64,000 bases of DNA from Candidatus Brachybacter algidus (GCA_016711705.1 JADJSK010000013.1:186001-250000), one strand, 5' to 3'. Shown: positions 1 through 10,095, counted from the stretch's first letter. Made by a program: numbers and translations. Notes: a model not told the origin generated them from the letters alone.

Positions 1-2447
1 TTGCCGGTACTTGATGAAGCATAAGAAGTGATCTTTTCACCTGCATCCGTGAAGTCGCCATCACTATTATAGTCGATCCATACTGACCAATACTCAGGGT
101 AAGTAGATGACATTCCCGCACTAAAGGTTATTGTATTGCTACTTCCGGCAGTTAAATTGGTATTCAGTGCAGTGAAGTCACCATATCCGCCATTAGATGC
201 AGATACATTATTGATCGTACCAAGTTTTACCAGGTCTATCCACTCATAAGTACTTGAATTCCCTTTTGAAACGCAATAACTATTACCTCCACCACCTGCA
301 GTTGAGAATGTTACGGTAGCTGAATATGCGCTCGAACCTCCGCTGCAATTTGTTCTGACACTAACATCATATGATGTGCCAGCAGTCATGCCGGTAAAGT
401 TAACGGCAGTTCCTGTAGTATTATAATTACTCCATGTGCCACTTGAGGTCAACTTATATCTAAGGTCATAGGTAACTGCTCCAGACACAGCTGTCCATGA
501 TACTGTTGCAGTAGTAGATGTAATATTGGATGCTGCAAGTCCGGTAGGTACATTACAAGTAGATCCTCCTGTAGTGGTAAATGATACCGTTGAAGAATAT
601 GCACTTGATCCACTTGCACAATTCGCCCTTACGCTTACATCGTATGATGTATTAGCAGCTAAAGATGTCAGGTTAACAGATGTTCCAGTCGTGTTAAATG
701 TTGACCAAGTGCCACTAGAGGTAAGTTTATATCTGAGATCATATGTCGTAGCACCACTTACTGCTGCCCATGTTATATTGGCAGAGTTGTTGGTAATACT
801 TCCTGCAGATAGTCCTGTAGGGACGCCACAGCTGGCACCACCACTTGTAGTAAACATCACAGAAGCACTATAATTGGAGTTGCCACTTGTACAAATTGTG
901 CGCACTTGTACTTCATAGGTAGTTCCTGTAGTTAGACCTGTAATTAATTTAGTAGTTGGTGTTTGCTGTGATAAAACCACCCAAGATCCGCCAACATTTC
1001 TATATTGAACCTGGTATCCAGTCGCTCCAGATACTGCAGTCCATGATATCGTAGCTGAATTTGTATTTATACCAGATACTGCCAAGCCAGCAGGAACATC
1101 ACAAGAAGTACCTCCTGTAGCGCATAGGCCAAGACATGATGCACTACTTACCTTACTTCTTATCAAATTACCAGGTTGGGTTCCGAAGCCATTGTTGAAA
1201 TTAATACCATAGCTGGTCAAATGGCAATAACTCATGATCGTACCACCATTGGTGGGTGCAGGACCAGGAGCACAACCGCCCTCTGTAGTATAACAATTGT
1301 CAAGAGCTCCTCCTGACCAGGTACAACTTTGAGTATGAGGCGAACCTAGATTATGACCCATCTCGTGAGTCATAACTTCAACTGTCCAGGAGTAAGTGGG
1401 AACATTTTGATATGTTGCCTGAATATTACTATATGCATATTTGTAAGAAGAACACAATGCATTTACCCATGCTACACCTTCGAGGTTATTGCCGCCTAAC
1501 GCAGCCAAATGAGCAAGGTCTCCATTGAATGTTGGTCTTGCAGTTCTGAATTGGGTAAGAGCTGAACTACTACTCGATGTGCTATAGGAGTCCTGAGTCG
1601 TCCAAACATAGGTCGTTGAAATCTGAGTTACAATACTTTCATTGGCGTATAGCGCAGCTACGTTATTATATACAGCAGATATCCAGTTATTGACATTCGC
1701 TACTGTTCCTTTATTAAGGTATAATTTATAATCGCATTCAATGTAAACTTTTACACATTTAACATCCCTTGTTTCGATATAGTCTTCAAGATGTTTCTGA
1801 ACTTCTTCTGCATAATTTTCCGGTTCTTCAGCACTACAGAAATTAGGGTTCTTAATTTTAAGGTCCCTATCCGAATAGATTAAATATCTGTCAGATTGCT
1901 CTTCTCTGTTGAAAGTTACATTTCCGTTATAATCGGAAGAAGCCATTCCGACCATTTCATCGCCAAAAAAACTAAGTGCCACCACAGAAGTAACATCGCC
2001 TGCAATGATTCCACGATAATAAACCCCTTGAGTATAATCTAAAGGCTGATCACCGGATTCGCTTGAATAGGTTTTGAAATCATCTGACAACACGTCTACT
2101 CTGACGAGATCCATTGTGATCTGATCTTCGAAATAGGGCACACTCAATTGAATAGCTTCAGGTTTATTGGCGACTAATTGTTTTAGAGCAGTTTTTTTGA
2201 TTGTAGCGTAAGATGATTGTGCAAGTACTTCAGAATGGTTGGTTCTGGTATCGATGCTCTTATCTGCTTCAAAAAGATTTATAACCTCAAAAACTGTTTG
2301 CTTTTGCTGTGCCTTCTGGACAGCCATTGCGATTGGTTTAACTTTGGAAACATTGATCTGGGCGTTCAGATAAAGAGGGGAAGTTGCCACAAAAAAGCAT
2401 AGAAATGCCAGGCAGAACTGCCGGAAAAAGAGTTTAATAGATAGCAT
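1..2447 (-). CDS. Secreted reprolysin-type zinc metalloprotease with FnIII repeats and GEVED domain (C-terminus off window)
   Basis: The gene starts at ATG 2445-2447 and runs off the left edge, giving about 815 codons without a stop. A hydrophobic N-terminus ends near 'LYLNAQ' (signal peptide), followed by a propeptide-like region. The catalytic zinc motif HEMGHNLGSPH lies near residues 361-371, with a Met-turn TIMSYC about 40 residues later, as in M12B/reprolysin-like metallopeptidases. Three fibronectin type III repeats of 91 residues (273-bp DNA period) follow. The last visible segment, 'WIDYNSDGDFTDAGE', is a GEVED domain typical of secreted Bacteroidota proteins. A T9SS sorting tail is expected beyond the edge but cannot be seen. 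It is probably an exported protease; substrate unknown. A second reprolysin at 18770-21133 shares the catalytic architecture but not the FnIII repeats. Confidence 0.88.
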   Translation of the reverse strand, partial: MLSIKLFFRQFCLAFLCFFVATSPLYLNAQINVSKVKPIAMAVQKAQQKQTVFEVINLFEADKSIDTRTNHSEVLAQSSYATIKKTALKQLVANKPEAIQLSVPYFEDQITMDLVRVDVLSDDFKTYSSESGDQPLDYTQGVYYRGIIAGDVTSVVALSFFGDEMVGMASSDYNGNVTFNREEQSDRYLIYSDRDLKIKNPNFCSAEEPENYAEEVQKHLEDYIETRDVKCVKVYIECDYKLYLNKGTVANVNNWISAVYNNVAALYANESIVTQISTTYVWTTQDSYSTSSSSSALTQFRTARPTFNGDLAHLAALGGNNLEGVAWVNALCSSYKYAYSNIQATYQNVPTYSWTVEVMTHEMGHNLGSPHTQSCTWSGGALDNCYTTEGGCAPGPAPTNGGTIMSYCHLTSYGINFNNGFGTQPGNLIRSKVSSASCLGLCATGGTSCDVPAGLAVSGINTNSATISWTAVSGATGYQVQYRNVGGSWVVLSQQTPTTKLITGLTTGTTYEVQVRTICTSGNSNYSASVMFTTSGGASCGVPTGLSAGSITNNSANITWAAVSGATTYDLRYKLTSSGTWSTFNTTGTSVNLTSLAANTSYDVSVRANCASGSSAYSSTVSFTTTGGSTCNVPTGLAASNITSTTATVSWTAVSGAVTYDLRYKLTSSGTWSNYNTTGTAVNFTGMTAGTSYDVSVRTNCSGGSSAYSATVTFSTAGGGGNSYCVSKGNSSTYEWIDLVKLGTINNVSASNGGYGDFTALNTNLTAGSSNTITFSAGMSSTYPEYWSVWIDYNSDGDFTDAGEKITSYASSSTG

Positions 2448-2621
2448 AGTCAATAGATTAAAACATTAATAATTTACACACGGAAGGATAAGGCTATATA
2501 AATTACTGCTTTAAGGTTGTCTTTATAAAAACTTCAGAATAAAACTGCTAGAAATTAAGATAAAAACTATCTGAAAATACTTAAATCGGCTGCAAGGTAT
2601 AAATAAAACTTGCTGCAAATT

Positions 2622-2629
2622 CAAATATA
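2622..2629 (-). promoter_or_regulatory. Candidate Bacteroidota -7 box for the reprolysin gene
   Basis: The minus strand reads TATATTTG, matching the Bacteroidota -7 consensus TAnnTTTG. A TTTG lies 23 nt further upstream, slightly longer than the usual spacing. It would give a leader of roughly 170 nt. Motif match only. Confidence 0.28.
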
Positions 2630-2708
2630 AGAAATAATGTATTGGGAATAGACAAAAATACAACTTTATTGGGATAAAACTAAAACTTTTTCCTTTGATG
2701 ATTAAAAA

Positions 2709-3221
2709 TTATAAATAGCGCTCTTTCAGCACATTTATATGATGGATGACATGCCCGATCAAGAAGCTTGCACCCGCTCTGGCTGTAAAAGGGTAAAGTC
2801 CACTTTGAGCACGGAATGAGCTTTGCTGCTCTTTCAAATTGCACAAAAGAAAAATTGATGATTCTCTTAATATTCTGAATTCTTCGATCAAGTCTTTGAG
2901 GTCTCTATGAGATACATCTGCATTTCTGGCATAATCATTTTCATCAAAACTTGATAAGTTTGCCGTACCATCCATTCTGGCCGCCACAAGTGATCTGTAA
3001 GCAAAAATCCTCTCAGCGTCATTTATATGATTCAGCACTTCCTTAATGTTCCATTTACCTTCAGCATATGCATAGTTTTCCTTCTCCTGTGGAATTGAAA
3101 GAAGAAACTCAACCGCCTCTCCACCATTTTGTCTCAGGAGATCTATCAAGTCACCTTCAGGAATCAGGTCAAAATATCTTTGAAAATATGGGTTGTATTC
3201 ACCTGGTAATGGTCTTTGCAT
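2709..3221 (-). CDS. DinB-like superfamily protein
   Basis: A 170-residue protein of the DinB/DfsB-like four-helix-bundle type. The features fit the fold: an N-terminal 'RPLPGEYNPYFQRYFDLIP' segment, 'WNIKEVLNHINDAERIFAYR' with its conserved metal-site His near residue 70, and a C-terminal 'GHVIHHINVLKERYL' supplying further His ligands. The ATG at 3219-3221 was chosen rather than one 78 nt upstream because family members begin just before this RPLPGEY segment. Such proteins are metal-dependent, often thiol-linked transferases or of unknown function; the substrate cannot be told. It appears monocistronic. Confidence 0.85.
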   Translation of the reverse strand: MQRPLPGEYNPYFQRYFDLIPEGDLIDLLRQNGGEAVEFLLSIPQEKENYAYAEGKWNIKEVLNHINDAERIFAYRSLVAARMDGTANLSSFDENDYARNADVSHRDLKDLIEEFRILRESSIFLLCNLKEQQSSFRAQSGLYPFTARAGASFLIGHVIHHINVLKERYL

Positions 3222-3432
3222 CTTCTTTGAATTATGGAGGTCTTTATTATAAGATGTAAATTTATGCAAAAAGATTAAATGTCCTATTGTATTGATCAAT
3301 ATCGATATAATCTAGTTTTGAATGATCAATTGCGAAATAATGATTTAAATTTGTGATGTTTGGAAGATTATAATTAGCAGCTTTAATTTTTTAATACTTC
3401 TCATTCATTACTTTTTATCAATAGATCTATTA

Positions 3433-4503
3433 ATGAAGCATTTATTTCTTCTTGTATTGTTTATTCATATAAGCATTTCATTTACTTCAGCTCAAACCGT
3501 CTATCCTTTTTCTTACCAAGATCGATTTGGATTGATCAACAGCAAATTAGAAATAATACTGCCACCCAAATATGCTTTCATTGATTTATTTCCAAGGCAA
3601 TGGGAAAACAACTGTGCAATTTTTTCGGAAATAATTTTTGAGAATGGAGCAGGAAAACCTTTATATGGTCTATTGGACAAGAAGGGTGAAGTAATAATAC
3701 CGGCTAAGTATCCACAACTTGAATATGATGGGAATAAAAGATTTGCTTTTTGTAAGATTGGATATGATTCAGTAGAAGTGGTAGATATTCGCTACAGCAA
3801 TATCATTCATCGGCAGAAATTCACAAATATTAATAGTCAAGGAGGTCTTGTTGCACTAGAATCAAACCAAACAGGGTCTACCACCATCTTATTTCACAAT
3901 AATGTTGCTAAAATTTGGAAAGGTGGGTTTGTAAGAATAGTGTACTCAAATGAAACTTATTACTATGAGTGCAGCGATTTGGAGAAGTATACCTACTATA
4001 ACTCTTTTGGGGAAGTAATCTCTGCACCACCTGATTATTTTGACATGGAAGAAATGGTGTCTGTTCAAAGTGATTACAATTCCAGAAATCAACAAAAACT
4101 ATGGGATATTTTAGCAGAGAAATTTGGTGCGTATAATCTCAAGCCTGTGACAATTGATTCTGGAGAGAAAGTAAGTGCTATCTACCAAAATCCGGAAGAT
4201 GGCTCTTTTAAATTACTGGACATGGATGGCAACACACGTTTTGAGTACAACGGTATGACTGCATTGTCATTTATTTATGACCAGAAATTGCCCTATTTGC
4301 AGTTCAGAGTAGGTATGTATTGGGGATTGATTTCTAAAGGTGGACAGTTAATATTAAAACCGGAATTTCAAAATTCATTTCAAAGACTCTCGAAGGATTT
4401 TGGGTATGATACTTTTGTAAAGCATAAGTCCGGATATGGTGGTGTGTTAAATAGCGTAGAAAAACTGTATTTACCCAAAGAAAGTGGCTACGTGAATGAG
4501 TAG
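3433..4503 (+). CDS. Secreted WG-repeat-like protein
   Basis: 356 residues with an N-terminal signal peptide (about residues 1-20, ending 'SFTSAQ'). The rest contains several degenerate WG (KWG) repeats: 'YQDRFGLINSKLEIILPPKY', 'LYGLLDKKGEVIIPAKYPQL' and 'YWGLISKGGQLILKPEFQ' each show the (W/F/Y)GLI-(D/S)-x-G-x-(I/L)I-P-x-(F/Y) pattern. WG-repeat proteins are common exported or periplasmic Bacteroidota proteins of unknown function. No catalytic motif or sorting tail is visible. The gene stands alone on the plus strand. Confidence 0.8.
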   Translation: MKHLFLLVLFIHISISFTSAQTVYPFSYQDRFGLINSKLEIILPPKYAFIDLFPRQWENNCAIFSEIIFENGAGKPLYGLLDKKGEVIIPAKYPQLEYDGNKRFAFCKIGYDSVEVVDIRYSNIIHRQKFTNINSQGGLVALESNQTGSTTILFHNNVAKIWKGGFVRIVYSNETYYYECSDLEKYTYYNSFGEVISAPPDYFDMEEMVSVQSDYNSRNQQKLWDILAEKFGAYNLKPVTIDSGEKVSAIYQNPEDGSFKLLDMDGNTRFEYNGMTALSFIYDQKLPYLQFRVGMYWGLISKGGQLILKPEFQNSFQRLSKDFGYDTFVKHKSGYGGVLNSVEKLYLPKESGYVNE

Positions 4504-4733
4504 AAAAGCTATTTGTTGAGCACACAATAGCAATACTTTACTAATTGGAAAAAGAAATGTCCATGTTTTAAATTTCGTTTTGGTCGTTTGATGTTTGTAG
4601 TTTGTTGTTTGTTGTTTGACAGTTGAGATATGGGCAATTTCAAGTTGTTACATAAATTAATTTATCGGTTAAACCCGTTTTCGTTGAGTATAAATCATAT
4701 TTTACTAATTTTGATTAACAAATAAATGTTGCT

Positions 4734-6226
4734 ATGAAATTCTTATTTTCCCTAATCCTAGCACTCATTTTTACAGCATCTCTTTCCGCAAATACCCTCC
4801 ACGTTGGCCCAGGTCAGCCGTATAATTCTTTATCGGATGCAGCTCAAGATGCTTTGCCCGGTGATACAATCCTCTTTCATTCCGGAACTTATCCGGGTGG
4901 TGAATTCGTCAATGAATTACAAGGAACAAACACTCAATGGATTTATATTAGAGCAGAGAGTGCCAGTTCAGTAGTCATTCAAGGGGGTACAAATTCCTGG
5001 CAATTGAGTGATGCGGCTTATTTAAAGATCGAAGGTTTTGTCTTTGAACAGCAAACCGGAAATGGATTTAATATGGATGATGGAGGAAGTTACGATACCC
5101 TTCCGATCACATCACTTTCGAAAGATGCATTTTCAGAGATATTAATGCTTCCGGCAATAATGACTTGTTGAAAATGTCAGGGGTGAACGATTTTTTGATC
5201 AACCATTGTGATTTTATCAATGGATCTGCAGGAGGAAGTGGTGTTGATATGGTGGGTTGTCATCGTGGAATAATTGAACAGAATTTATTCGAAAATTTGG
5301 GAAGTAATGCCATTCAAGCCAAAGGCGGAACTCAATACCTTACTATACAGAGAAATTTTTTTAAAAATTGTGGACAGAGAAGTTTGAATCTGGGTGGTTC
5401 AACAGGTCTCGAATTTTTCAGGCCAATAGATGCAACTTTTGAAGCTGCAGATATTCAGGTTTTTTCCAATATTTTTATTGGTTCTTTTGCTCCGATTGCA
5501 TTTGTGGGATGTGTAAGGGTGGAGGTGATCAACAATACGATCGTTTCTCCTGAAAAATGGGTGATGCGCATTCTCCAGGAGACTGTTGATCCAGATCGCT
5601 TTGAACAATGTGGAAATAATTCATTCAGAAATAATATAATTTATAAAAGCAATGCTGTAAGTACGGATTGCAATATCGGTCCAAATACTGCTCCTGAGAC
5701 ATTTTTAATGAGTAATAACTTGTGGTATAACTATGAAAATACAGGAAATAGTGCGCCAAATGCTATTCCGGTAACAGATGAAAATAACATCATTGGTAGT
5801 AATCCTGAATTTGCAAATGTGGTACTTGAAGCATTTACGTTGCTGGAAAATAGTCCGGCGATAGCAACCGGATTTAATTCTATGTTGCCCGTAATTGACT
5901 ATTATGGAGTTAATTATGCCGGGTTGCGATCAATTGGAGCGTCAGAAGGGAAGCCTGATTTATCAAAAGCAAACCGAATAATAAATGATATTGGGTTAAA
6001 AGCTTTTCCGAACCCTTTTCAAGATGAAATTATGATCACATGGGACGGAGATTATAGCAACAAACTTGATTTTGATATTATTGATATTTATGGCAGAACG
6101 ATTCGAAAATTTAATATTGAAAATGGTAATTTTATTAAATTAGATATTGAAATACCAGGAAATTATTTTCTTAAATTAAAAGATAAAATAAGACTGGTTG
6201 ATATATTAAAAATTCAAAAGTTTTAA
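4734..6226 (+). pseudogene. Right-handed beta-helix protein with T9SS sorting tail, broken by a one-base frameshift
   Basis: Two overlapping frames encode one protein. Frame 1 (4734-5171) has a signal peptide and the start of a parallel beta-helix ('LHVGPGQPYNSLSDAAQDA', 'GDTILFHSGTYPGG'). Frame 2 (continuous to 6226) holds the remaining helix coils and a C-terminal T9SS sorting domain ('AFPNPFQDEIMI' to the C-terminus). Adding one C to the CCC run at 5098-5100 gives 'YDTPSDHITFERCIF', restoring a smooth frame of about 497 residues. Pectate-lyase-like surface or secreted proteins have this layout; the polysaccharide substrate is unknown. The lesion may be real or an assembly error. Confidence 0.82.
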
Positions 6227-6371
6227 AATTCCACGAAAGGACGAATTTGCAATGTTTTAAAATATTTATTTGCTAAAAAGTATAGGTAAATTAAAATGCA
6301 ATTTATTGCTTCACTTTATAGAAATGTTTAAGCATTAAGTCGAATCTAACAAAACTATAGTTCGTATTATA

Positions 6372-6404
6372 TAAAAAGCCTTATTCATGCATTTATGATC
6401 GGCT
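6372..6404 (-). terminator. Possible terminator after the signalling operon
   Basis: On the minus strand, AGCC...GGCT with an inner TCAT/ATGA pairing is followed by TTTTTATA, about 50 nt beyond the stop of the LytTR regulator. The stem is short and interrupted, so support is weak. Confidence 0.33.
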
Positions 6405-6452
6405 AAATTGCCTTTGGTTTTAACCAACAGAACAAATAATTTTGATACTTCT

Positions 6453-7163
6453 TTACCTTTTAAATAAAAACTTCTCAATGTGCAGCATTACCTCATCCTT
6501 GTAGTTTTTACTAATAGGGAGGGTAGCTCCTTCGAGGATCAGGTCGCTACCTTCAATCGTCTTAATCGCATTCAAGGCCACCATGTAGCTGCGATGAATA
6601 CGAATAAACTGGTCACACGGTAGCTGATCTTCGACACTTTTGAAAGTAAGGTAGGTCATATATTTTTTGTCTTTAGTATGAATTATGACATAATTAGACA
6701 TGCTTTCTACATAAGTTATATCTTGTACAATGATCTTTTCTATCTTTTGACTGCATTTTACAAAGAAAAAACCATCGTTAGAGATCTGGTGAGGTTCATG
6801 TTGGGCAAGAATTTCCTTCGCTTTCAGTGCTGCTTTCATGAATCTTGGAAAACTAATTGGCTTCAATAGATAATCTACAATATCAAGTTCATAGCTTTCA
6901 ATAGCATATTCAGGATAGGCTGTGGTAAATACTGTCAACGGTGGATTTTTCAAATTTTTAACAAATTCAATGCCTGTGACTTTTGGCATTTGAATGTCCA
7001 GAAAAATAAGATCAACATCAGATTTTTGCATCCAGTTGGTTGCTTCAATGGCATTTTTACAAGTTGCAATTAATTTCAAAAAGTCGATTTGTTCGACATG
7101 TTCAGCAAGACCTTCTCGGGCAATTGGTTCATCATCTACAATTAAACATTTAATTTTATCCAT
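6453..7163 (-). CDS. LytTR-family response regulator
   Basis: 236 residues. The receiver domain (about 1-120) carries the acidic pair in 'CLIVDDEP', the phospho-acceptor Asp in 'LIFLDIQMP', the switch Thr in 'VFTTAYPEYA' and the Lys in 'LLKPI'. A LytTR DNA-binding domain follows (about 130-236; 'ITYVESMSNYVIIHT', 'FIRIHRSYMVAL'). The ATG at 7161-7163 was chosen because the receiver fold starts right after it ('MDKIKCLIVDDEP'). This start overlaps the end of the upstream histidine kinase by 8 nt, indicating translational coupling. It is the presumed output of the two LytS-type kinases and last gene of the long minus-strand operon. Target promoters are unknown. Confidence 0.93.
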   Translation of the reverse strand: MDKIKCLIVDDEPIAREGLAEHVEQIDFLKLIATCKNAIEATNWMQKSDVDLIFLDIQMPKVTGIEFVKNLKNPPLTVFTTAYPEYAIESYELDIVDYLLKPISFPRFMKAALKAKEILAQHEPHQISNDGFFFVKCSQKIEKIIVQDITYVESMSNYVIIHTKDKKYMTYLTFKSVEDQLPCDQFIRIHRSYMVALNAIKTIEGSDLILEGATLPISKNYKDEVMLHIEKFLFKR

Positions 7164-8217
7164 GATTAAGTATGAGTTTTGAAAAATAGTGTGCTTTGTC
7201 TTTGTGATGGGCAAATGAATGCTGATCAGGATATAATATTTCGAGCCTTCTTTTAAAATTAATTAATTGTGTGTCATCTGTTACATAGGAGCCATTAGGT
7301 ATGGCCGCACCTTCATTTGATATTTGAATGAGAATGCCATTATTTTCATAATTTGTTATGTTAAAATACATGACTTTATTATTACGGGTTATTTCAAGGT
7401 AATTAAAAGCATTTTCTACAATGGGCTGGATCAGAAGCGGGGCAATTGATCTGCATCTTACATCGGGATCAATAGTTAATTCAATATTCCCTCTGAAACC
7501 CTTCTTGAATTTTTTTATATAAATATAATTATTTAAATATTCGAGCTCTTTTTCTATATCAACCTTCGGCGCAGTGCATTCGTATAATTGATATCTCAGC
7601 ATATCACTTATTATTTCCACCAATTGCCTTGCTTTTTTATTTTCTTTGGAGATTTGAAAATAAATTGTATTCATCACATTGAAAAGAAAGTGCGGATTGA
7701 TCTGACTCCTTAGAAAGTTTAATTCAGTCGATAGTTTTTCCTCCTTAATTTCATTTAATTTTGTTTCGGATCGAAATCTGTCAGACATTACCTTTATTGT
7801 TCCTGAACTGATAAGAGGTACCATATATGTCCAGAAAATAATAAAGAAATGTTGGAGTAAATTGAAGAAAACATTTGATTTAAATGTCTCTCGGAATTCG
7901 TCTAGATGAAATATATAAATGTTGATATAATAGTATAAAAGATATGTCATTGTCATAGTTATGGCCATAACAGTGACTATAGAAAAGAAAATTATGAACT
8001 TCTTCTGGTATAGGTATTTTGGGACAAGATAATAAGCTGTAAAATAAAAGGGTACAAAGCCTATCATGACCATCATTATATTTTCAAATAGAGTAGCCAT
8101 TAGAGGCACATCAGAATCGAAATAGACAAAAGAATTCATTGCAATTATAGCAAGCCAGAAGAATACATGGAGTAATTTATATTTTTTAGCCCAAATGTGT
8201 ATTTTATTCCACTTCAT
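7156..8217 (-). CDS. LytS/YehU-type sensor histidine kinase (His present, G-box degenerate)
   Basis: 353 residues: four predicted N-terminal membrane helices (about 15-130), then a His_kinase (PF06580-type) domain. The phospho-acceptor motif is intact: 'LRSQINPHFLFNVMNTIYF', His near residue 176 (codon 7690-7692). The N-box is present ('LIQPIVENAFNYLEI'). However, the usual glycine-rich 'GIGLxNxxxRL' segment reads 'DDTQLINFKRRLEILYP', and the DNG-like motif is 'SNEGAAIP', so ATP-lid function may be impaired. It lies 9 nt downstream of the second kinase and overlaps the LytTR regulator by 8 nt, so the three genes are probably one signalling unit. Confidence 0.92.
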   Translation of the reverse strand: MKWNKIHIWAKKYKLLHVFFWLAIIAMNSFVYFDSDVPLMATLFENIMMVMIGFVPFYFTAYYLVPKYLYQKKFIIFFSIVTVMAITMTMTYLLYYYINIYIFHLDEFRETFKSNVFFNLLQHFFIIFWTYMVPLISSGTIKVMSDRFRSETKLNEIKEEKLSTELNFLRSQINPHFLFNVMNTIYFQISKENKKARQLVEIISDMLRYQLYECTAPKVDIEKELEYLNNYIYIKKFKKGFRGNIELTIDPDVRCRSIAPLLIQPIVENAFNYLEITRNNKVMYFNITNYENNGILIQISNEGAAIPNGSYVTDDTQLINFKRRLEILYPDQHSFAHHKDKAHYFSKLILNHG

Positions 8218-8226
8218 TCTTTGGCT

Positions 8227-9291
8227 TTAATCAATTATCAATAACAATTCAGCGGTAAAAAAACCATTGAGAGATTTCGTCGTAAATACATGTGTATTGG
8301 TATAAAGCAATTCCAGCCTACGTTTTAAGTTTACAAGCCCGATGCCTCCAGTTTTTACCAGATGTTTTGATCCCTTGTTGTCTTCATATGTATTTGCGAC
8401 TTTGATCAGGAGTTCCGTTGGTTTATCTCTGTAAATGTCTATATAGATTTTATTTCTGTAAGGGTCATTGAAATGTGAAACATGTTTAAATGCATTTTCT
8501 ATTAATGGCAAAATCATCAATGGAGCAATTTTAAAATTAGTTAATGCTCCAGTTGTATTTAATTGAATATCTGACCCCACCTCCATTCTGTTGGATTGCA
8601 CTTTAATATAACTTGCCAAATATTCTATTTCTTTTTCAATATTAATCTCATCATTATTACATTCAAATAATTGATAATTAAGTAAATTTTTGAAAGTCGA
8701 AACAGATTCCTGTACTTTTATACCCTCCTCGTTTATATTATCCTGAAGTGTATCCATGACAGAAATGAGAAAATTTGGATTGATTTGACCTCTTAGAAAT
8801 AATAGCTCTGCCTGTATTTTTTCACTTTGAACACTTGCAAATAGATTCTCAATGTTATTCTTACTGAAATATAATGCGACCGCACCGGCTGAAAATGTCC
8901 CAAGTAAGGCATTCCAAAAGTATATGTGAAAATAGTAAATAACATATTCAGAAGAAGGCATTAATTCTTCATATGGTATGTAATAAGTCATTGAATACAT
9001 AGTTCCATACATACAGATTAAGGCACATACAATGATAGAAATAACAGTCAGAATGACCAATGCATAAAATTTCTTTGTGTAAAGAAATTTTGGAATCAGC
9101 CAATAGTTTGTAACGAAGTAGGGCACAGAAGAAAAAATACTTAGAGAGGCCAAGAGTATAACCTTGAATTCCATATTCTGATTACCGGGATTGATAACCC
9201 AGAAAATTAAAAATGACAAAGCCAGCCACGCATAAATATTAAGCGTGACTGGTGCCGAAAAGTATTTGTTAAATCGAAAGTTATCCGCCAT
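8227..9291 (-). CDS. LytS/YehU-type histidine kinase homologue lacking the phospho-acceptor His
   Basis: 354 residues with four predicted membrane helices (about 15-145) and a His_kinase/HATPase region. The motif that should be 'NPHFLFN' reads 'GQINPNFLISVMDTL': the acceptor His is Asn (near residue 173, codon 8773-8775). In contrast, the ATPase part looks good, with N-box 'LPLIENAFKHVSHF' and G-box 'GGIGLVNLKRRLELLY'. It is immediately followed by a paralogue with the opposite pattern, so it could act as the ATP-binding partner of a heterodimer or as a non-kinase sensor. ATG 9289-9291. Confidence 0.9.
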   Translation of the reverse strand: MADNFRFNKYFSAPVTLNIYAWLALSFLIFWVINPGNQNMEFKVILLASLSIFSSVPYFVTNYWLIPKFLYTKKFYALVILTVISIIVCALICMYGTMYSMTYYIPYEELMPSSEYVIYYFHIYFWNALLGTFSAGAVALYFSKNNIENLFASVQSEKIQAELLFLRGQINPNFLISVMDTLQDNINEEGIKVQESVSTFKNLLNYQLFECNNDEINIEKEIEYLASYIKVQSNRMEVGSDIQLNTTGALTNFKIAPLMILPLIENAFKHVSHFNDPYRNKIYIDIYRDKPTELLIKVANTYEDNKGSKHLVKTGGIGLVNLKRRLELLYTNTHVFTTKSLNGFFTAELLLIID

Positions 9292-9324
9292 TAAATTGAT
9301 ATATCGAATAAATATAATGAATAT

Positions 9325-10095
9325 TTATTCACAACCTACATATTCATAGGTATAGACATTTTGACCTGTTTGTTGGAAATTTGGTAAACTGTAAATAAAT
9401 TCATTTACTTTAATTGGATAGCGACCCTTTAAGTCACCAGGATCAATCACCTTTTCTATGAATTGTTTGGACTTATAATCTTCAATGATCCTATCTACAT
9501 AATAATTGATTCCATCAGGGAATAATGAAGCATTCGGATCGATAAACTGTTCAACAAATTTTTGATATGAGCTAAGGCTGGTTTCGTTCGCATCCTGATA
9601 AATGTAAAAATATGACCTGCTGTCAAGATTGGTGTAATCAAAGGTTTCTGAGTAACCCCCTCCTCCATTGCAAGACGTTGTAATCTTTTGAGGTAGATTG
9701 TTAATGTCGTAATCATATACATAAGTGCTGGTGCAGCAGTTGCCGGAAGCATTGTCACAAGTGATCACAGAAGCAAGATCTTCATGATCATTATAGGCAT
9801 ACTCCCATGAGGTATATGCGTCAGATTTGCGACTAATTTTACCATCTTTATAATCGTAGCTTTCTGTCCAATCCTGACGAATTATATTATTTTGATAATA
9901 CAATACCTGATCAATATTGAAAGAGCCATCGTCCTCATAAATCACCTCTTTCCATAGAAGATTATTCACAAATTCTTTCGACATGTAACATCTTTGGAAC
10001 TTTGGTTCTAATAACGAAGTCTCCTTGTCTGGTGTGCTACAATTAGTAAGTGAAATGGAAATTATTAGTAGCAATGTTAATTTATATAGATTCAT
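9325..10095 (-). CDS. Putative lipoprotein of unknown function
   Basis: 256 residues. A type II signal peptide ends in the lipobox 'SISLTNC' (lipidated Cys near residue 19). The ATG at 10093-10095 was chosen because it directly precedes this signal; a longer in-frame start would overlap the upstream barrel gene. The mature protein is rich in Tyr, Asp and Asn and contains short YD-like segments ('ESYDYKDGKI', 'STYVYDYDINNLPQKI') resembling degenerate RHS/YD-type beta strands. No enzyme motif is recognised. Position in the operon (28 nt after a barrel gene, 33 nt before the histidine kinases) suggests an outer-membrane or periplasmic sensing part. Confidence 0.8.
   Translation of the reverse strand: MNLYKLTLLLIISISLTNCSTPDKETSLLEPKFQRCYMSKEFVNNLLWKEVIYEDDGSFNIDQVLYYQNNIIRQDWTESYDYKDGKISRKSDAYTSWEYAYNDHEDLASVITCDNASGNCCTSTYVYDYDINNLPQKITTSCNGGGGYSETFDYTNLDSRSYFYIYQDANETSLSSYQKFVEQFIDPNASLFPDGINYYVDRIIEDYKSKQFIEKVIDPGDLKGRYPIKVNEFIYSLPNFQQTGQNVYTYEYVGCE

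Noticed and set aside
526..873. Plus-strand open frame inside the first protease
   Set aside because: It is antisense to the FnIII repeats of a clear coding frame and has no independent features.
3346..3353. TAAATTTG as a -7 promoter box for the WG-repeat gene
   Set aside because: The box fits, but the nearest upstream TTTG is 25 nt away, beyond the normal spacing.
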